A stretch of DNA of 58,719 bases from Luteolibacter sp. (GCA_030696085.1 JAUYNL010000102.1:1-58719), one strand, 5' to 3'; positions 1-10,674 are shown, counted from the stretch's first letter. The notes: generated by a model from the sequence alone, not told the origin. Translations and numbers: made by a program.

Positions 1-579
1 GGCCAACTGGCTGCGGGCACGCAGCGGTAAAGCGGTTCGTAGGGCAGCCTGACTTCATAAGTGGCATAGATCAGCAAACTATGACATCTATGAATCTGCC
101 GGTGCAAATGTCTATGCAAGGCGCTTGGGACTACGCTTACATGAATCGGCTAGTGCCCCTCGGTTGAGCGCTTACGCGCTGCTTGCCCTCAGCCGCTCCG
201 GAAAGCCAAGAATGCGTTCCATCGCCGCATCCTTCTCATCCAGAAAGTCTGCCCACAATTCATCTGCTTTTTTTATGAAACTCCGCAGCCTCTAGGATTT
301 TCGCCCACGCGGGTGCCAGGAGCCGGTTCACTGCGGGAAATCCCTGCGCAATTCCACCTGTGCCGCCGGAGCGGATAGGTGCGCCCGAGACCAGTGAATG
401 TGACCGATAAGACCAGCAAGCACGTTAGTCCCACGACCGCATCGTCGCGATATTCTTCTCTGCTCACTGCTCACCTGGCATTTTTCACTTCCTTGTCTCC
501 CGCCCCGGTCACTGGCTCATTCAACAGCTTTCACGCAAAAAGCAACTTCCTAGAATAGGATTTCCCGCAGCGGCGGCTC
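1..579. other. Left flank with no convincing gene
   Basis: No supported gene is seen here. On the minus strand an open stretch from about 291 to 172 reads as a plausible protein C-terminus (…ELWADFLDEKDAAMERIL…) but has no good start codon and is preceded by an in-frame TAG. A separate minus-strand frame (467-273) ends where this one begins, across a run of seven A, so a decayed gene with a slip at about 269-275 is conceivable. A short inverted repeat, CATAGAT/ATCTATG, lies at about 64-92. No terminator is obvious beyond the stop of the giant gene that ends at 580. Confidence 0.4.
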
Positions 580-3500
580 TCACCAGTACGGCGCCGGATT
601 GGTGTGATTGGAAAGCTCCAGCGCTTCGATCCATGTGAAGACCTTGGAATAAATCCGCACGTCATCCAACGAACCAATCAGATTGCCGGCATATCCTTTG
701 CCGACAAACAACGAGCTGGAAGTGGCCACCGGATAGGAATCGGTGGAATAGACCAAGGTGCTTTGTAAAACCCCGTTGAGATACCCCTTCAGGGTCCGGG
801 TCGCCACATCCCTGCTGATGAGAACATGCTGCCAGACGCCGTTTTGAAGGCTGCCTGGGGGAAGCGCGCCTCCTTGCCAATATCCGGGAGCCGAACTCTT
901 ATAATGATAGTAAGTGAGGCTGCCGTTGGTTTCCATCGTCAATGCAAATTCACCGGCGTAACTCTTGTCGATCGGATTCTGCCGTTTGACCCCTACATTG
1001 GTCGGCTTAACCCAGAAGGAGATCGTCAGATTTCCAGTCAATGGCAAGGACGCCGGATTTCCGCAATCCACGTAGTCGTTCACTCCATCGAAATTCAGAG
1101 CCCCGTTCAGCATTGCATTCCCCGCTCCATTCACCCACGCCGCAGCGGGTGCCATGTTGACGAGCGTCCCGGTTTTCCCAGATACCGAGGAATCCCATGC
1201 CTTGGTAGAACCGGCGCTTTCGTCGAGTGCGAGATGCAGGATCTTGGTGGCGTCCGGAGTAGCGATGTCAGTGATTTGTGTGGCGTCCAAAACATGCTCC
1301 CACAACTGGAAGTCATCCATCTGCCCATTGGAAAATCCGGTTCCGATGCGAAGTCCCGATGCAAAGTCGATGCCGCCGAACGTGGATGGAATCACGGTGG
1401 TGCCATCGAGCACGCCGTTATTGTAACAACGGATTTCACCTTTGACCCGATCCACTGTATAAGTGACGTGTCTCCAAACTCCAGGAGACAGCGGTGTGGA
1501 AAACCACCTGGCAACCTTAATGGGCTTATTATCTGCATCTTTTGTTCCATCCCAAAGATACATGCCAAGACCGAAGTCCCACGCAGAGGTGATATGCCAT
1601 CCCTTCTGCTCCCAGCCGGCATTGTTGACAGGTCTTGGATTTTCGCTGGCACCGATGCTATTGAGTTTCAACCAGAAAGCCACGGTAAACGATCCGTAGG
1701 GTGTGGATGGCACTGTGACCGTGCTTGCCGAGGCGGAATCACTCAGGTTATCAAAAGTCAGTGCGTTGCCGTGGCCCGCCTGGCTCGCCGCGAAGGTCGC
1801 GCCGCCCAGTGTGGCGCTAATGCCATTGACGCTCGAGTCCGCCGCAGTGGGTCCGCCGGGTTCATCAAAGAGGTAGTGGACTTTCGGTGAAATGGACTCG
1901 GAGATCGGCAGCGCCTCGCTCCAGATCACCGCGAGATCGTCCACATAGACGCCGGTGGCGGGATAAAATGGCTCGACTAAAGTCGAGCTTCCGAAATTGG
2001 AAAGATCGGCCACTCCAATCGCACTGGTGGGAAATGTCCCGTTGGCATTCTTCCGTGCAACCTCTGAACCAGAGGCCCGGGTGACTTTGATATAGACCGT
2101 GGCACTGGTGGCATTCTGCCCCGTGATAAACGGCACTTCATATATCGACTGGATCCTGGGGGTGTTATTCCCTCCCCATATCTGATCGGTCGGTCTTGAG
2201 GGAATGGGAATGGATTGGTCGTCATAACCATGAGCCCGCACTCCCACCGTCACCGTCGCGGAAGCATCGGTATTCAGCACGGTGCAATAGAACTTGTACC
2301 TCCGGTTGGATTGAAGACCGCTCACCACCTGGCTGACTTCCGTCTCTGGGCCACCACCAAATTGCAGTCCGTAATAACTGGAGTGCAACCGGTGATCGTA
2401 CCATCCGTTGCTCTTGATCAGCCCGACATTGCCGCCTCCCGTGATGGACCAGTTGGGCGAGAGGTTGCCACGCTCGAAGCCACCATCGACGAGCAGGTTG
2501 CCATAAGAGACTGCCGGAGCCTGATAGATGGGGTCGTGCGGGTTCACAAAATCACAACCCGCGTCCACCGTCCAATCCGTCCCGTTGTATTCCAACGCTC
2601 CCAAATCCGGTTGGTCGACACTCACGCTGGGAGCAATATCCGTGACTCCGGGAATCGGCGTGCCTTGGTTGATCGACTCAGACGCACTCGCTAGCAGACG
2701 GAAGTCCGGGATTTCGGGATAGGGATAGTTGGCAGGGGTCACATCGACGAAACCCGGATTGGTTGCCGAGTAGCGGTTGTAACGCATGTCCGACTGGCTC
2801 CAGACGGATTGGTTGCCGGCGGGATTCCCATTGAAAAGATTGTTATAGACATGCATCCCGGACGGTCCGTCCGCCCAGAAGCTGTTCACCATCGCGTCGG
2901 AACCGTTGAGACCACAGTTCCAGGTGGTATTGTTGAAAACCATGTCATAACTCGTCGGAGCGTTGTTCTGCATGGCGTATCCGGAAATGTTCCAGATGAT
3001 GTTGTGGTGGGCGATCCACCCGCTGTTTTGATTATCCCAATACAGCCCACGCGCACCGACACCTGAATGGCCCACCGGGCCGCTTGTATTATGCAGCAGA
3101 TTGTAGCGTACCGTGCCGTTGCCCCCGTCCTTCGCCCAGTAGAAGATCGCACCGTCGGTGGTAATCCGCATCGCGTCATACGCATTGTTGTACTCAATGA
3201 GGGCCGACCTACCCGGATACCCGAGGATTCCCCGCCCGGCAGTGTGAATGGTATTGTGGCTGATGAGATTCCGCCAGGGAGCGTTCGCGTCATCTCCGGC
3301 CTCACTGGAGCTGATGCCCTCGGAGAAGTTCGGGTGGTAGCACATATCGTGCAGGTAATTGTTGATCACTCGGATGTCGCTGCCGCGCAGAAGAACAAGA
3401 TTACCGGAGGAGAACGCCAGTTCACTGTTCCGCAACACGCAGCGGGAACCCAAAATGAGACCGCTCTCACCCGAGGGGAAGCGGTTGTGGTTCAGGAAAT

Positions 3501-6500
3501 TCATGGTGAGATCGTCAAACTCACAATCCGTGGTCATCAAGGGAGTGGTTGCGGGCGATTTGGGAGCCGGACTGGTCTTGATCGTGCAGGCGAAAAAGTC
3601 CAGGCCCACCAATTTGACAAAGGATTTTTCACTCAGATCAAAGCCATATTTCCGGGTTTTGACTTCCACCCCGGTCGGAGCCGTTGCGGAGTAGAAGAAC
3701 AATTTTCCATCGCCGACCGGGCTTGTTTGAGCCGGTTTGTAGAACCATTCGCCGGGACTGTCGAGTTCACCCTTGAGGCCGGTCAGATAGTATTCATTTC
3801 CCCCCTTGATCGTGTAGGCTCCTGTCTCAAGCACTCCTTGCGCATTCAACTTCGGAACATTCTTGCTGTCTGTTTTGATCGTTTTTGTGGCATGGGTATA
3901 AGACTTCACGAAGGGGGCGTTCATAACCCAACCATCCCCGGACATGATGTGGACTCGCGCCCCGACCCAGTAACCATCCCCGCGATAGGTGCCGTCTGGC
4001 AGGACTGTGGCTGGCAATTGCGTGTCCACAAAGGTGGACACGGGCAGGACCCCCTCGGTTCCGCCGAAATCAACCGTGTCCGTGTAAGTGGCGGAGTCCA
4101 CATAGGACCACTCGCCCAACTGGTTGTATGGTGCCGGGTGTTCGAGCCGACTGCTCTGCCAGGGATAATCCGTGGTATCGGTATCCGAGGTGCTGGCATT
4201 GGCGGGGATGTCATTGGGCCAGCGGGCCTCCGGTTTCATCGCACCATTCTGGAACACCTGATTGCCATCACCAAGGGAAAGAGAGACCCCTCCTGGAGCG
4301 GCTGAAAAGACAGAACCCGGCATGATCTCGGAAGGCGTGGTGGTGGATTGAAAAGGGCGGGACCAGCCGACAGCGAGGTTGTCGCCCCCGCCTCCCTCTT
4401 TCTGGAGCGCTTCGATATAATATTGCTGCCCTTGGACAAGATACTGTGGCACCGACTTCTGATTGGCTTCCTTGGTCCATTGGCGGGAGTCGGTATAGGA
4501 ATTTACCGTGGCAATGAGCATCTTGTTCGCGGGAGAACTGTTGGAAGATAGCCATAACTGACTTTGATCATCACTCGCGATCCAAAACGTGTAGTAGCCA
4601 CTCGTCGGAGCGGTGAAAACGCCGCTAACGCGGGTTCCATAATTATCCGCCCAATTCCTAGGTGCCTCGAAGTCAGACAGCTTGTCGGTGAACGTAGGAG
4701 TCGTTCCCACGGGAATACTCGCAACGCTCGATCCCGTGATATTCGTCCAGACTTCTCGAGTGAGGAAAGGAAGATTCACATACCAGACATTGGAGCTCTC
4801 CTGCGCCCACGTTGCCGTGACGGGGTTCGCGCCACTGATCGTGACAATATCGCTGCCGTGGGGCTGGAAGATGATCGGAGCGGTAGCTGTACCGGAATTG
4901 GGTACGATCACAGTTTCACGGTAGGTGCCTTGCAGGATTTCCACGGTGTCTCCGGGTTCTACCTGGGAGGCGGCTTTCTGGATCGTCCGCCATGGCGCGT
5001 TGATGTTGTTTGCGGTTTGGAGCGCCGTCCGGCCATCATCGCCAGTGGGGGATACATAATAAGTGGTGTGAACATGGAGAATTGCCTGCGTCGCGGTATA
5101 GTTGACGGTGAATCCGGCCGGCACGCTGGCGAAAGTGCCGGTCAGCGGAGCACCTTGAGCGATGACATAGGATTGCGGAGTATAGCCGCTGCCGACGGGA
5201 ACAAGCGCAAGACTCGCTCCGTTCAGATTCAAGGTGCCGGTGGAAACCAGTTGATCGCTGGTGGTTCCGTTGATTTCAATGGCCAGCGTGCCGGTGGCAA
5301 ACGAGGTGGAGCCGGTGGTCAAGGTTCCCACGCCGGAGCCGGGGGCCAGCGTGCCGTTGACGACGACGGTGTTGGTGACCGTGCCGCTTCCTTGCAGCGT
5401 GGCTCCACTGCTCACGTTCACACCGCTGGTGGCGAGGGTGCCGTTCACTTCCAGTGTGCCGATTGCAACGGTGGTTGCCCCGGTATAACTCTTGGCATTG
5501 GTGAAAATCACTTTTCCAGATCCCTCCTTCGTCACTCCATAAGAACCGCTGATAGCTCCGGTGAAATTAACGCTGCCTCCGGCGGGCGCAGTGACAGTCA
5601 AGCCACGGGCGAGTGTGACAATGCCGGAGAAGATGGAAGTTCCTGTGGTATTGACGCCGCCGAGGATTGACTTGCCGGTGGAACTGTTGGCCACTACCTC
5701 GATGTTGCGGTTGATCGTAACGCCGTTGTTGAGGATGGAAACGTCCGGGTTGGCAACGTCCGGATGGTAGTCCAGCGGACTGGAATTGAGGGTCAAGGTG
5801 CCGGGGTAGCCACTGGTGCCACGTTGGGCTTGGAAAAAGACCTTGCCGGAGTTGACGGTGCCCGCCGTTACCTTGACTTGCTGGCCGTAGGAAATCTCCG
5901 CCGTGCTGTCCTGATCCGTAGCTCTCACCCAAGTGCCGGCGCTTTGCACATAATAGATACCGTTATAGACTCCACGGTCCTTGACCAGAATGCGATCATT
6001 CACCGCCAAGGTGATGCCATCAATACTCGACGGCGCACCGGTATAGGTGCCTCCACCCGCGCTCGTCCATGTGCCGAGATTCAATTGATATCCGCTCAAT
6101 GTGGTGGCAACGCGGACATCTGCCAGCAGCGGCGTGGTTTCACCAAGATTGACGGTGCTGGTGGCGGTGCCCAGGGCATTGTTGTGACCTAACATCAACT
6201 CGCCGGAACGCGCGGCGGAATTTCCCAGATAGGCGTTATTTCCATTGAGCGTAACCCGCCCGCCGCCGATCTTGGTCAAGGGTGCCAATGCGCCACCGGT
6301 CGCGCCATTGCCGATGGCAGAATTGATTTGGACCGTGCCGCCGCCTTCGCTGCGCAGGAAAATTTGGCGGATGGCAGTCTGTAGATTGGAGTTGAGCGTG
6401 ATTGCTCCGGTATAAGTAGCCGTGCCGCTTGAAATATTAGCCCCGATCACCGCAGCGGTCAGATTACCGCCGCCGAATACTTTGACAGGTGCGGCAATCG

Positions 6501-9500
6501 TAGTGGCAACGGTGGCAAGCAAACCCGCCTGATGATTTGAATCAGCAAGCAGCGTGACCTGAGCGGCATTGCCCGCGCCGATGGCGTTGGCACTACCTAC
6601 GCCGATGTAATCCGTCGAGGTGAATCCCTTGTCGGCGGCGAACAATAGCCCGGAATTGTTGCCGGTGAATGTGACAGAGTTGTATGCCTTGCCTCCGTTT
6701 TCGACAAATGTCCTGAGATTGACATTCAAGGCCACCGCATTCGAGGTGAGATTGCCATTCCAGACCAAATTCGTGTTGATCGGAGAAATCAGGAAATCGC
6801 TGGTGACACCGCTTGTTTTTTCCAAGGCAAGATTATTGGAAAACGTCGGTTCGGACCCATAGTTGTTGAAGGATAGTGTGGAACCGCCGCCATTGGTCAA
6901 AGTGATGGAGCCGGTCCCGAACGCCGCGGAATTTCCACGGGCCTGCAACCTCCCGCCCTCCACACGAATATTGCCGGAATAACCTGAGTTGTTTCCTCCA
7001 ACCAACAATTGACCGGTTCCCGTCTTGAGCAAATTTCCCGTCCCCATCAACTGGACGCTTTGCAGCGAGAGTTCCACATTATTGGCGACATTGAACCGGA
7101 CATTGTCCGTAAACACCAATTTCCCGGTGGTGGCGCTGAAGTTGTGGCCCACGAGATTGGTGGCGGGAACATCGATCAACACCAGATCGGAAGCATTGAA
7201 GCCGGTACTGCCTGTATCGAATGTCAAGTTATAGCCGCCCAACGCGATACCATAGCCCTTGTCCGAGGTGCCGCCCTGACCGGTGGCATTGGTGTCGTTG
7301 AACACGATACCTCCGAGTGTGGTCGCCGCGTCCAAAGCAATGGTACGCCCGGCCGTGATATTGAAACCAAAGGTGGCGACGTGACCCACGCCATTGGGAT
7401 ACTGAGCCCCTGATTGCCAGCTATTGACAGAACTCCAAGTGCCGCCGGCATCGACATTCCAGCTATCGCTCGCTGAAATTTTCACCAGCGCGATTTGCTT
7501 GAGTCCCTTGAAATTATAATCCAAGCGGTAACCCGTCGGCAGTGTCGGGACGCTGGCGAAAGTCCCGGTCAACGTCCCATAAGCGGAGAGCACGTAACTC
7601 AGATCATCCGGCGTGGTGAGGATGTTCAGACCGAGAGCCGCGTTGGTAATATTGAGATTCCCGCCCACATTGAGTCGGTCGGCAGAGCCTGCTCCGGTGC
7701 CATCCACTTCGATATTGAAAGCACTGCCGGTGCCGAACAAAGCGGAGCCGACGGTTAAGGTTCCCACGCCGGAGCCGGGGGCCAGCGTGCCGTTGACGAC
7801 GACGGCGTTGGTGACCGTGCCGCTTCCTTGCAGCGTGGCCCCACTGCTCACGTTCAAACCGCTAGTGGCTAGGGTGCCGTTCACTTCCAGTGTGCCGGTT
7901 GCAACGGTGGTTGCCCCGGTATAACTCTTGGCGTTGGTGAAGATGACTTTGCCGGAGCCTTCCTTGGTGACTCCATAGGAGCCGTTGATGGCTCCGCTGA
8001 AATTGACGCTGCCACCTGAGGCCGCGGTGACCGTCAAACCACGGGCGAGTGTGATGGCCCCGGAGAAGGTGGAGGCATGGGCGCTGATACCGCCAAGCGT
8101 GGACTTGCCGGTGGAATTGTTTGCAACAACGTCGATATTACGGGAAATCGTCCGGGCTCCATTATTGAGAATGGACACAGCTGGATTGACAATGTCCAAG
8201 TGCCAGTCCAATGAAGTGGTATCGAGCGTCAATGTTCCAGCCTGGGCTTGGAAATAGGTCTTGCTGCCACTGAGCGTCCCCTCTGAGACGGCAACTTGCA
8301 AACCGCGGCTGAGTTCCGCAGAGTCATCCAGATCCGTCGCGCGCACCCAGGTGGAAGTCGGAGTTTGCACGACATAGATTCCATTGCGATTCGCGTCCAA
8401 GCTGTCCTTGACCAACACGCGGTTGCCGGCAACCAAAGATACTCCGTCAATGCTGGTGGCATTTCCGGTATAGGTGCCAGCCGTCCATGTGCCAAAATTC
8501 TGGTATCCCGTGGTGGCCAGGCGGACGGCGGTAAAAGCGGTGGTGGTTTCCCCGAGTTTCACGTTGCTGGTGGCTCCTCCCAAAGCGCTATTATGGGAAA
8601 GCACCAGCTCTCCGCTACGGACCGAACTGCTGCCGAGATAGGTGTTGTTGCCGCTGATTTCAACGCGCCCTCCGCCGATTTTGGTCAATGGACCGCTGAT
8701 GCCGTTGGTCGTGCCGTTGCCGATCAACGAAGCAAACACGACGTTGCCACCGGTTTCACTGCTGAGAAAAGTCTCGCGGACTCCGGCGTTGGTGTTCGCA
8801 TTCAAGGTGATCGCGCCATTGAAGGTGGCCGTGCCGCTGATGATGGTGCTGCCCAGCACTGCCGCCGCTGTATTGGCCGCGTTATGCACCGAGATGGGCG
8901 AAGCGACGGTGGTGGCGATGGTGGCCAGGATGCCGGACTGATAGAGCTGGTTGTTGAATACATCCACCGGAAGAGCATTGCCTGTTCCGAGTGCATGGGA
9001 CGCCCCGACTCCGATGATTTCGTTGGTTTGCAATTTCCTGCCGGCAGCCAACGTCAAGCTGGAGTTGTTGCCGCTGAGCGTGACCGTGTTGCTGGCACGC
9101 CCGTAGGTGGAGAACAGCACGTTTGCGTTCAACGCCGTGGTGCTGGAGATATTTCCCGTCCAGACATAGTTCATGTTGATTCCTTCGATCTGGAAACCAC
9201 GGGAAGCGTGAACCTGCTCCAGCACCAGAGCGTTACCGAATGGAATGTTATGGTATAGATAGTTGTTGAGGCCGAGCGACGCGCCATTGAACGCCCCGGC
9301 GGTGGACAAACCGTTGGTCAATTGAATGGTGCCTGTTCCGAAGGCGTTTTTCCCGATCTGATTCGCCGGATTATTCGTTCCCCGGCCTTGCACCAAGCCT
9401 TGTGCCACACGGATGATGCCGGAATAGGTGTCACTATCGCCAACAATGATCAACTGGCCGGGACCGGTCTTTGTAAGGTTGCGCGTTCCTGACAGAGCTC

Positions 9501-10056
9501 CTTGATTGGCTCCCCCAGACGAGCCGATGGAAAACTCAACCCGGTTGTCCTTGGTATTGCCGGGCGTCGTGGTGGCGGTGGTCATCAGAACGTTATCCAC
9601 CAGGATGAGTTTGCCTCCAGAGCTCGTATTGATGAAGCGGTGGCCAACCTTGTTGGTTGCCGGCAGGTTGATTTGCACCAAATCCCCGGAGTTATAACCC
9701 GTAGTCCCGGTGTCCAGAGAAATGGAGTAGCCGGCTTGCTCGATTGTATAGCCACTATTACCATAAACCCCCTGTTCAGTGGCATCAGTGTCGTTGAATA
9801 TGATGCTGCCAAGGGTGATTGGAGCGGTCAAAGTGACTATCCTCCCGGCTGTGATGTTGAATCCAAACGTGGCGGTCTGGCCAAGACCGTTCGGATATTG
9901 GGATCCGGACAACCAGTTCGTGCCGACGCTCCAGTTGCCATTGGCATTCACATTCCAAGTGTCGCTCGCGGCAAATCCGTCGCTCGCGGTCAGCGTGAAA
10001 ACGGCAAGGACAAGCGGACTCAGTGAGGACAAGCACTTCAACGGATGATGTGTCAT
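580..10056 (-). CDS. Giant secreted multi-domain protein (two autotransporter-associated beta-strand modules, beta-helix/PA14, two LamG-like domains)
   Basis: This 3158-residue protein has a Sec-type signal peptide at residues 1-30 (hydrophobic LSPLVLAVFTLTA, cleavage probably after FAA). Two tandem modules follow, about residues 32-858 and 859-1660. Each opens with a matching W-N-V…G-x-W-S…N-W/S-W segment and contains many G-N-N-x-Y/S-G and APGSGVGTLT motifs, typical of PATR/autotransporter passenger repeats. From about 1663 a new region starts with YYVSPTGDDG, the usual entry to right-handed parallel beta-helix (DUF1565/pectate-lyase-like) proteins. A PA14-like domain interrupts it (about 1765-1902), and beta-helix turns resume at about 2145-2470. 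A possible carbohydrate-binding region (about 2522-2715) precedes two LamG/concanavalin-like domains (about 2725-2932 and 2935-3152). No C-terminal beta-barrel, PEP-CTERM or other sorting tail is visible. It is probably a surface or extracellular polysaccharide-binding or polysaccharide-cleaving protein. The catalytic activity is not assigned. Confidence 0.9.
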   Translation of the reverse strand: MTHHPLKCLSSLSPLVLAVFTLTASDGFAASDTWNVNANGNWSVGTNWLSGSQYPNGLGQTATFGFNITAGRIVTLTAPITLGSIIFNDTDATEQGVYGNSGYTIEQAGYSISLDTGTTGYNSGDLVQINLPATNKVGHRFINTSSGGKLILVDNVLMTTATTTPGNTKDNRVEFSIGSSGGANQGALSGTRNLTKTGPGQLIIVGDSDTYSGIIRVAQGLVQGRGTNNPANQIGKNAFGTGTIQLTNGLSTAGAFNGASLGLNNYLYHNIPFGNALVLEQVHASRGFQIEGINMNYVWTGNISSTTALNANVLFSTYGRASNTVTLSGNNSSLTLAAGRKLQTNEIIGVGASHALGTGNALPVDVFNNQLYQSGILATIATTVASPISVHNAANTAAAVLGSTIISGTATFNGAITLNANTNAGVRETFLSSETGGNVVFASLIGNGTTNGISGPLTKIGGGRVEISGNNTYLGSSSVRSGELVLSHNSALGGATSNVKLGETTTAFTAVRLATTGYQNFGTWTAGTYTGNATSIDGVSLVAGNRVLVKDSLDANRNGIYVVQTPTSTWVRATDLDDSAELSRGLQVAVSEGTLSGSKTYFQAQAGTLTLDTTSLDWHLDIVNPAVSILNNGARTISRNIDVVANNSTGKSTLGGISAHASTFSGAITLARGLTVTAASGGSVNFSGAINGSYGVTKEGSGKVIFTNAKSYTGATTVATGTLEVNGTLATSGLNVSSGATLQGSGTVTNAVVVNGTLAPGSGVGTLTVGSALFGTGSAFNIEVDGTGAGSADRLNVGGNLNITNAALGLNILTTPDDLSYVLSAYGTLTGTFASVPTLPTGYRLDYNFKGLKQIALVKISASDSWNVDAGGTWSSVNSWQSGAQYPNGVGHVATFGFNITAGRTIALDAATTLGGIVFNDTNATGQGGTSDKGYGIALGGYNLTFDTGSTGFNASDLVLIDVPATNLVGHNFSATTGKLVFTDNVRFNVANNVELSLQSVQLMGTGNLLKTGTGQLLVGGNNSGYSGNIRVEGGRLQARGNSAAFGTGSITLTNGGGSTLSFNNYGSEPTFSNNLALEKTSGVTSDFLISPINTNLVWNGNLTSNAVALNVNLRTFVENGGKAYNSVTFTGNNSGLLFAADKGFTSTDYIGVGSANAIGAGNAAQVTLLADSNHQAGLLATVATTIAAPVKVFGGGNLTAAVIGANISSGTATYTGAITLNSNLQTAIRQIFLRSEGGGTVQINSAIGNGATGGALAPLTKIGGGRVTLNGNNAYLGNSAARSGELMLGHNNALGTATSTVNLGETTPLLADVRVATTLSGYQLNLGTWTSAGGGTYTGAPSSIDGITLAVNDRILVKDRGVYNGIYYVQSAGTWVRATDQDSTAEISYGQQVKVTAGTVNSGKVFFQAQRGTSGYPGTLTLNSSPLDYHPDVANPDVSILNNGVTINRNIEVVANSSTGKSILGGVNTTGTSIFSGIVTLARGLTVTAPAGGSVNFTGAISGSYGVTKEGSGKVIFTNAKSYTGATTVAIGTLEVNGTLATSGVNVSSGATLQGSGTVTNTVVVNGTLAPGSGVGTLTTGSTSFATGTLAIEINGTTSDQLVSTGTLNLNGASLALVPVGSGYTPQSYVIAQGAPLTGTFASVPAGFTVNYTATQAILHVHTTYYVSPTGDDGRTALQTANNINAPWRTIQKAASQVEPGDTVEILQGTYRETVIVPNSGTATAPIIFQPHGSDIVTISGANPVTATWAQESSNVWYVNLPFLTREVWTNITGSSVASIPVGTTPTFTDKLSDFEAPRNWADNYGTRVSGVFTAPTSGYYTFWIASDDQSQLWLSSNSSPANKMLIATVNSYTDSRQWTKEANQKSVPQYLVQGQQYYIEALQKEGGGGDNLAVGWSRPFQSTTTPSEIMPGSVFSAAPGGVSLSLGDGNQVFQNGAMKPEARWPNDIPANASTSDTDTTDYPWQSSRLEHPAPYNQLGEWSYVDSATYTDTVDFGGTEGVLPVSTFVDTQLPATVLPDGTYRGDGYWVGARVHIMSGDGWVMNAPFVKSYTHATKTIKTDSKNVPKLNAQGVLETGAYTIKGGNEYYLTGLKGELDSPGEWFYKPAQTSPVGDGKLFFYSATAPTGVEVKTRKYGFDLSEKSFVKLVGLDFFACTIKTSPAPKSPATTPLMTTDCEFDDLTMNFLNHNRFPSGESGLILGSRCVLRNSELAFSSGNLVLLRGSDIRVINNYLHDMCYHPNFSEGISSSEAGDDANAPWRNLISHNTIHTAGRGILGYPGRSALIEYNNAYDAMRITTDGAIFYWAKDGGNGTVRYNLLHNTSGPVGHSGVGARGLYWDNQNSGWIAHHNIIWNISGYAMQNNAPTSYDMVFNNTTWNCGLNGSDAMVNSFWADGPSGMHVYNNLFNGNPAGNQSVWSQSDMRYNRYSATNPGFVDVTPANYPYPEIPDFRLLASASESINQGTPIPGVTDIAPSVSVDQPDLGALEYNGTDWTVDAGCDFVNPHDPIYQAPAVSYGNLLVDGGFERGNLSPNWSITGGGNVGLIKSNGWYDHRLHSSYYGLQFGGGPETEVSQVVSGLQSNRRYKFYCTVLNTDASATVTVGVRAHGYDDQSIPIPSRPTDQIWGGNNTPRIQSIYEVPFITGQNATSATVYIKVTRASGSEVARKNANGTFPTSAIGVADLSNFGSSTLVEPFYPATGVYVDDLAVIWSEALPISESISPKVHYLFDEPGGPTAADSSVNGISATLGGATFAASQAGHGNALTFDNLSDSASASTVTVPSTPYGSFTVAFWLKLNSIGASENPRPVNNAGWEQKGWHITSAWDFGLGMYLWDGTKDADNKPIKVARWFSTPLSPGVWRHVTYTVDRVKGEIRCYNNGVLDGTTVIPSTFGGIDFASGLRIGTGFSNGQMDDFQLWEHVLDATQITDIATPDATKILHLALDESAGSTKAWDSSVSGKTGTLVNMAPAAAWVNGAGNAMLNGALNFDGVNDYVDCGNPASLPLTGNLTISFWVKPTNVGVKRQNPIDKSYAGEFALTMETNGSLTYYHYKSSAPGYWQGGALPPGSLQNGVWQHVLISRDVATRTLKGYLNGVLQSTLVYSTDSYPVATSSSLFVGKGYAGNLIGSLDDVRIYSKVFTWIEALELSNHTNPAPYW
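5321..5510 (-). repeat. Near-identical DNA repeat, copy in module 2 of the giant gene
   Basis: This ~190-bp stretch is nearly identical at the DNA level to 7757-7946 (constant offset 2436 bp = 812 codons, so in frame). It encodes the segment around APGSGVGTLT and the following linker. The rest of the two modules is clearly more diverged, so this patch has been duplicated recently or homogenised by gene conversion. Confidence 0.9.
7757..7946 (-). repeat. Near-identical DNA repeat, copy in module 1 of the giant gene
   Basis: Partner of 5321-5510, at a constant offset of 2436 bp. Only a few third-position or conservative changes are seen by eye. Recombination between the copies would delete or add one whole 812-residue module without breaking the frame. 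Confidence 0.9.
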
Positions 10057-10261
10057 GGGTTTTATGGGTTTATGGAATTACAGTGGCCCTTCTTTTGGAT
10101 TGCGGCGAGAGTGGCAAGCTTTTTTTTGGATAAAGTCTGATTTTCGCCAAGCGGTGTGAATCATCCCCTTCCGCAGACTCTTGCCATCCAGATCCCTATC
10201 ACGCCGCGAGCCGGATGTTAGATCGTCCGTTGATTTACTAACGTGCGGGAAACCGAGGAGC

Positions 10262-10552
10262 CTATTTTTTCCGGAGTCGGCGTTGGCATCTTGTCGCCAT
10301 TCGTGATCCCGACGCGCTGCCACTCAGGGCGATGTGGGGCTTCGGAACCTCGCTTTCGCCGCACTCCACGCGGTAGCTGCCGATACCGACCACGCCGACG
10401 GACTCGAACCGCAGGTTGAATCCGTTTGGGATGAAGGGCGTGAAGTTGATGGACGCGCGGACCGCTCCCACGCGAACGGCACAGCTGGCCGAAAGGGCCG
10501 ACGCCAAAAGAGCGCAAACGATAGGGAAAACAGACGCCTGTGCATGAAACAA
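10262..10552 (-). CDS. Possible small exported protein of unknown function
   Basis: This 96-residue frame begins with a signal-peptide-like segment (VFPIVCALLASALSASC) followed by a soluble stretch (NGFNLRFESVGVVGIGSYRVE) and a basic tail. It lies between PBP2 and the giant secreted gene, all on the minus strand. No family is recognised. The neighbouring frames are also open here because of the GC bias, so this could be noncoding or a remnant. Apart from this ORF, 10057-10674 should hold the promoter of the giant gene. The Shine-Dalgarno match just upstream of that gene's ATG is weak. Confidence 0.3.
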   Translation of the reverse strand: MFHAQASVFPIVCALLASALSASCAVRVGAVRASINFTPFIPNGFNLRFESVGVVGIGSYRVECGESEVPKPHIALSGSASGSRMATRCQRRLRKK

Positions 10553-10674
10553 GCGAATGTTTTCGGGATTGTGGATGAGCGGGGAGGCCGAATGGCAGCA
10601 TCGGGAACCGCGAAACCTGGGGGCTTGCCCGTTCAGGGCACAGGATAGCTAACAAGCCGAGGCGGTACCCGGCC

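Noticed and set aside
826..9258. Several long plus-strand ORFs (for example 826-1890, 3067-4305, 4564-5670, 8296-9258)
   Set aside because: They lie opposite the giant secreted gene and have no domain character, with Arg/Gly/His-rich text typical of antisense frames in GC-rich DNA.
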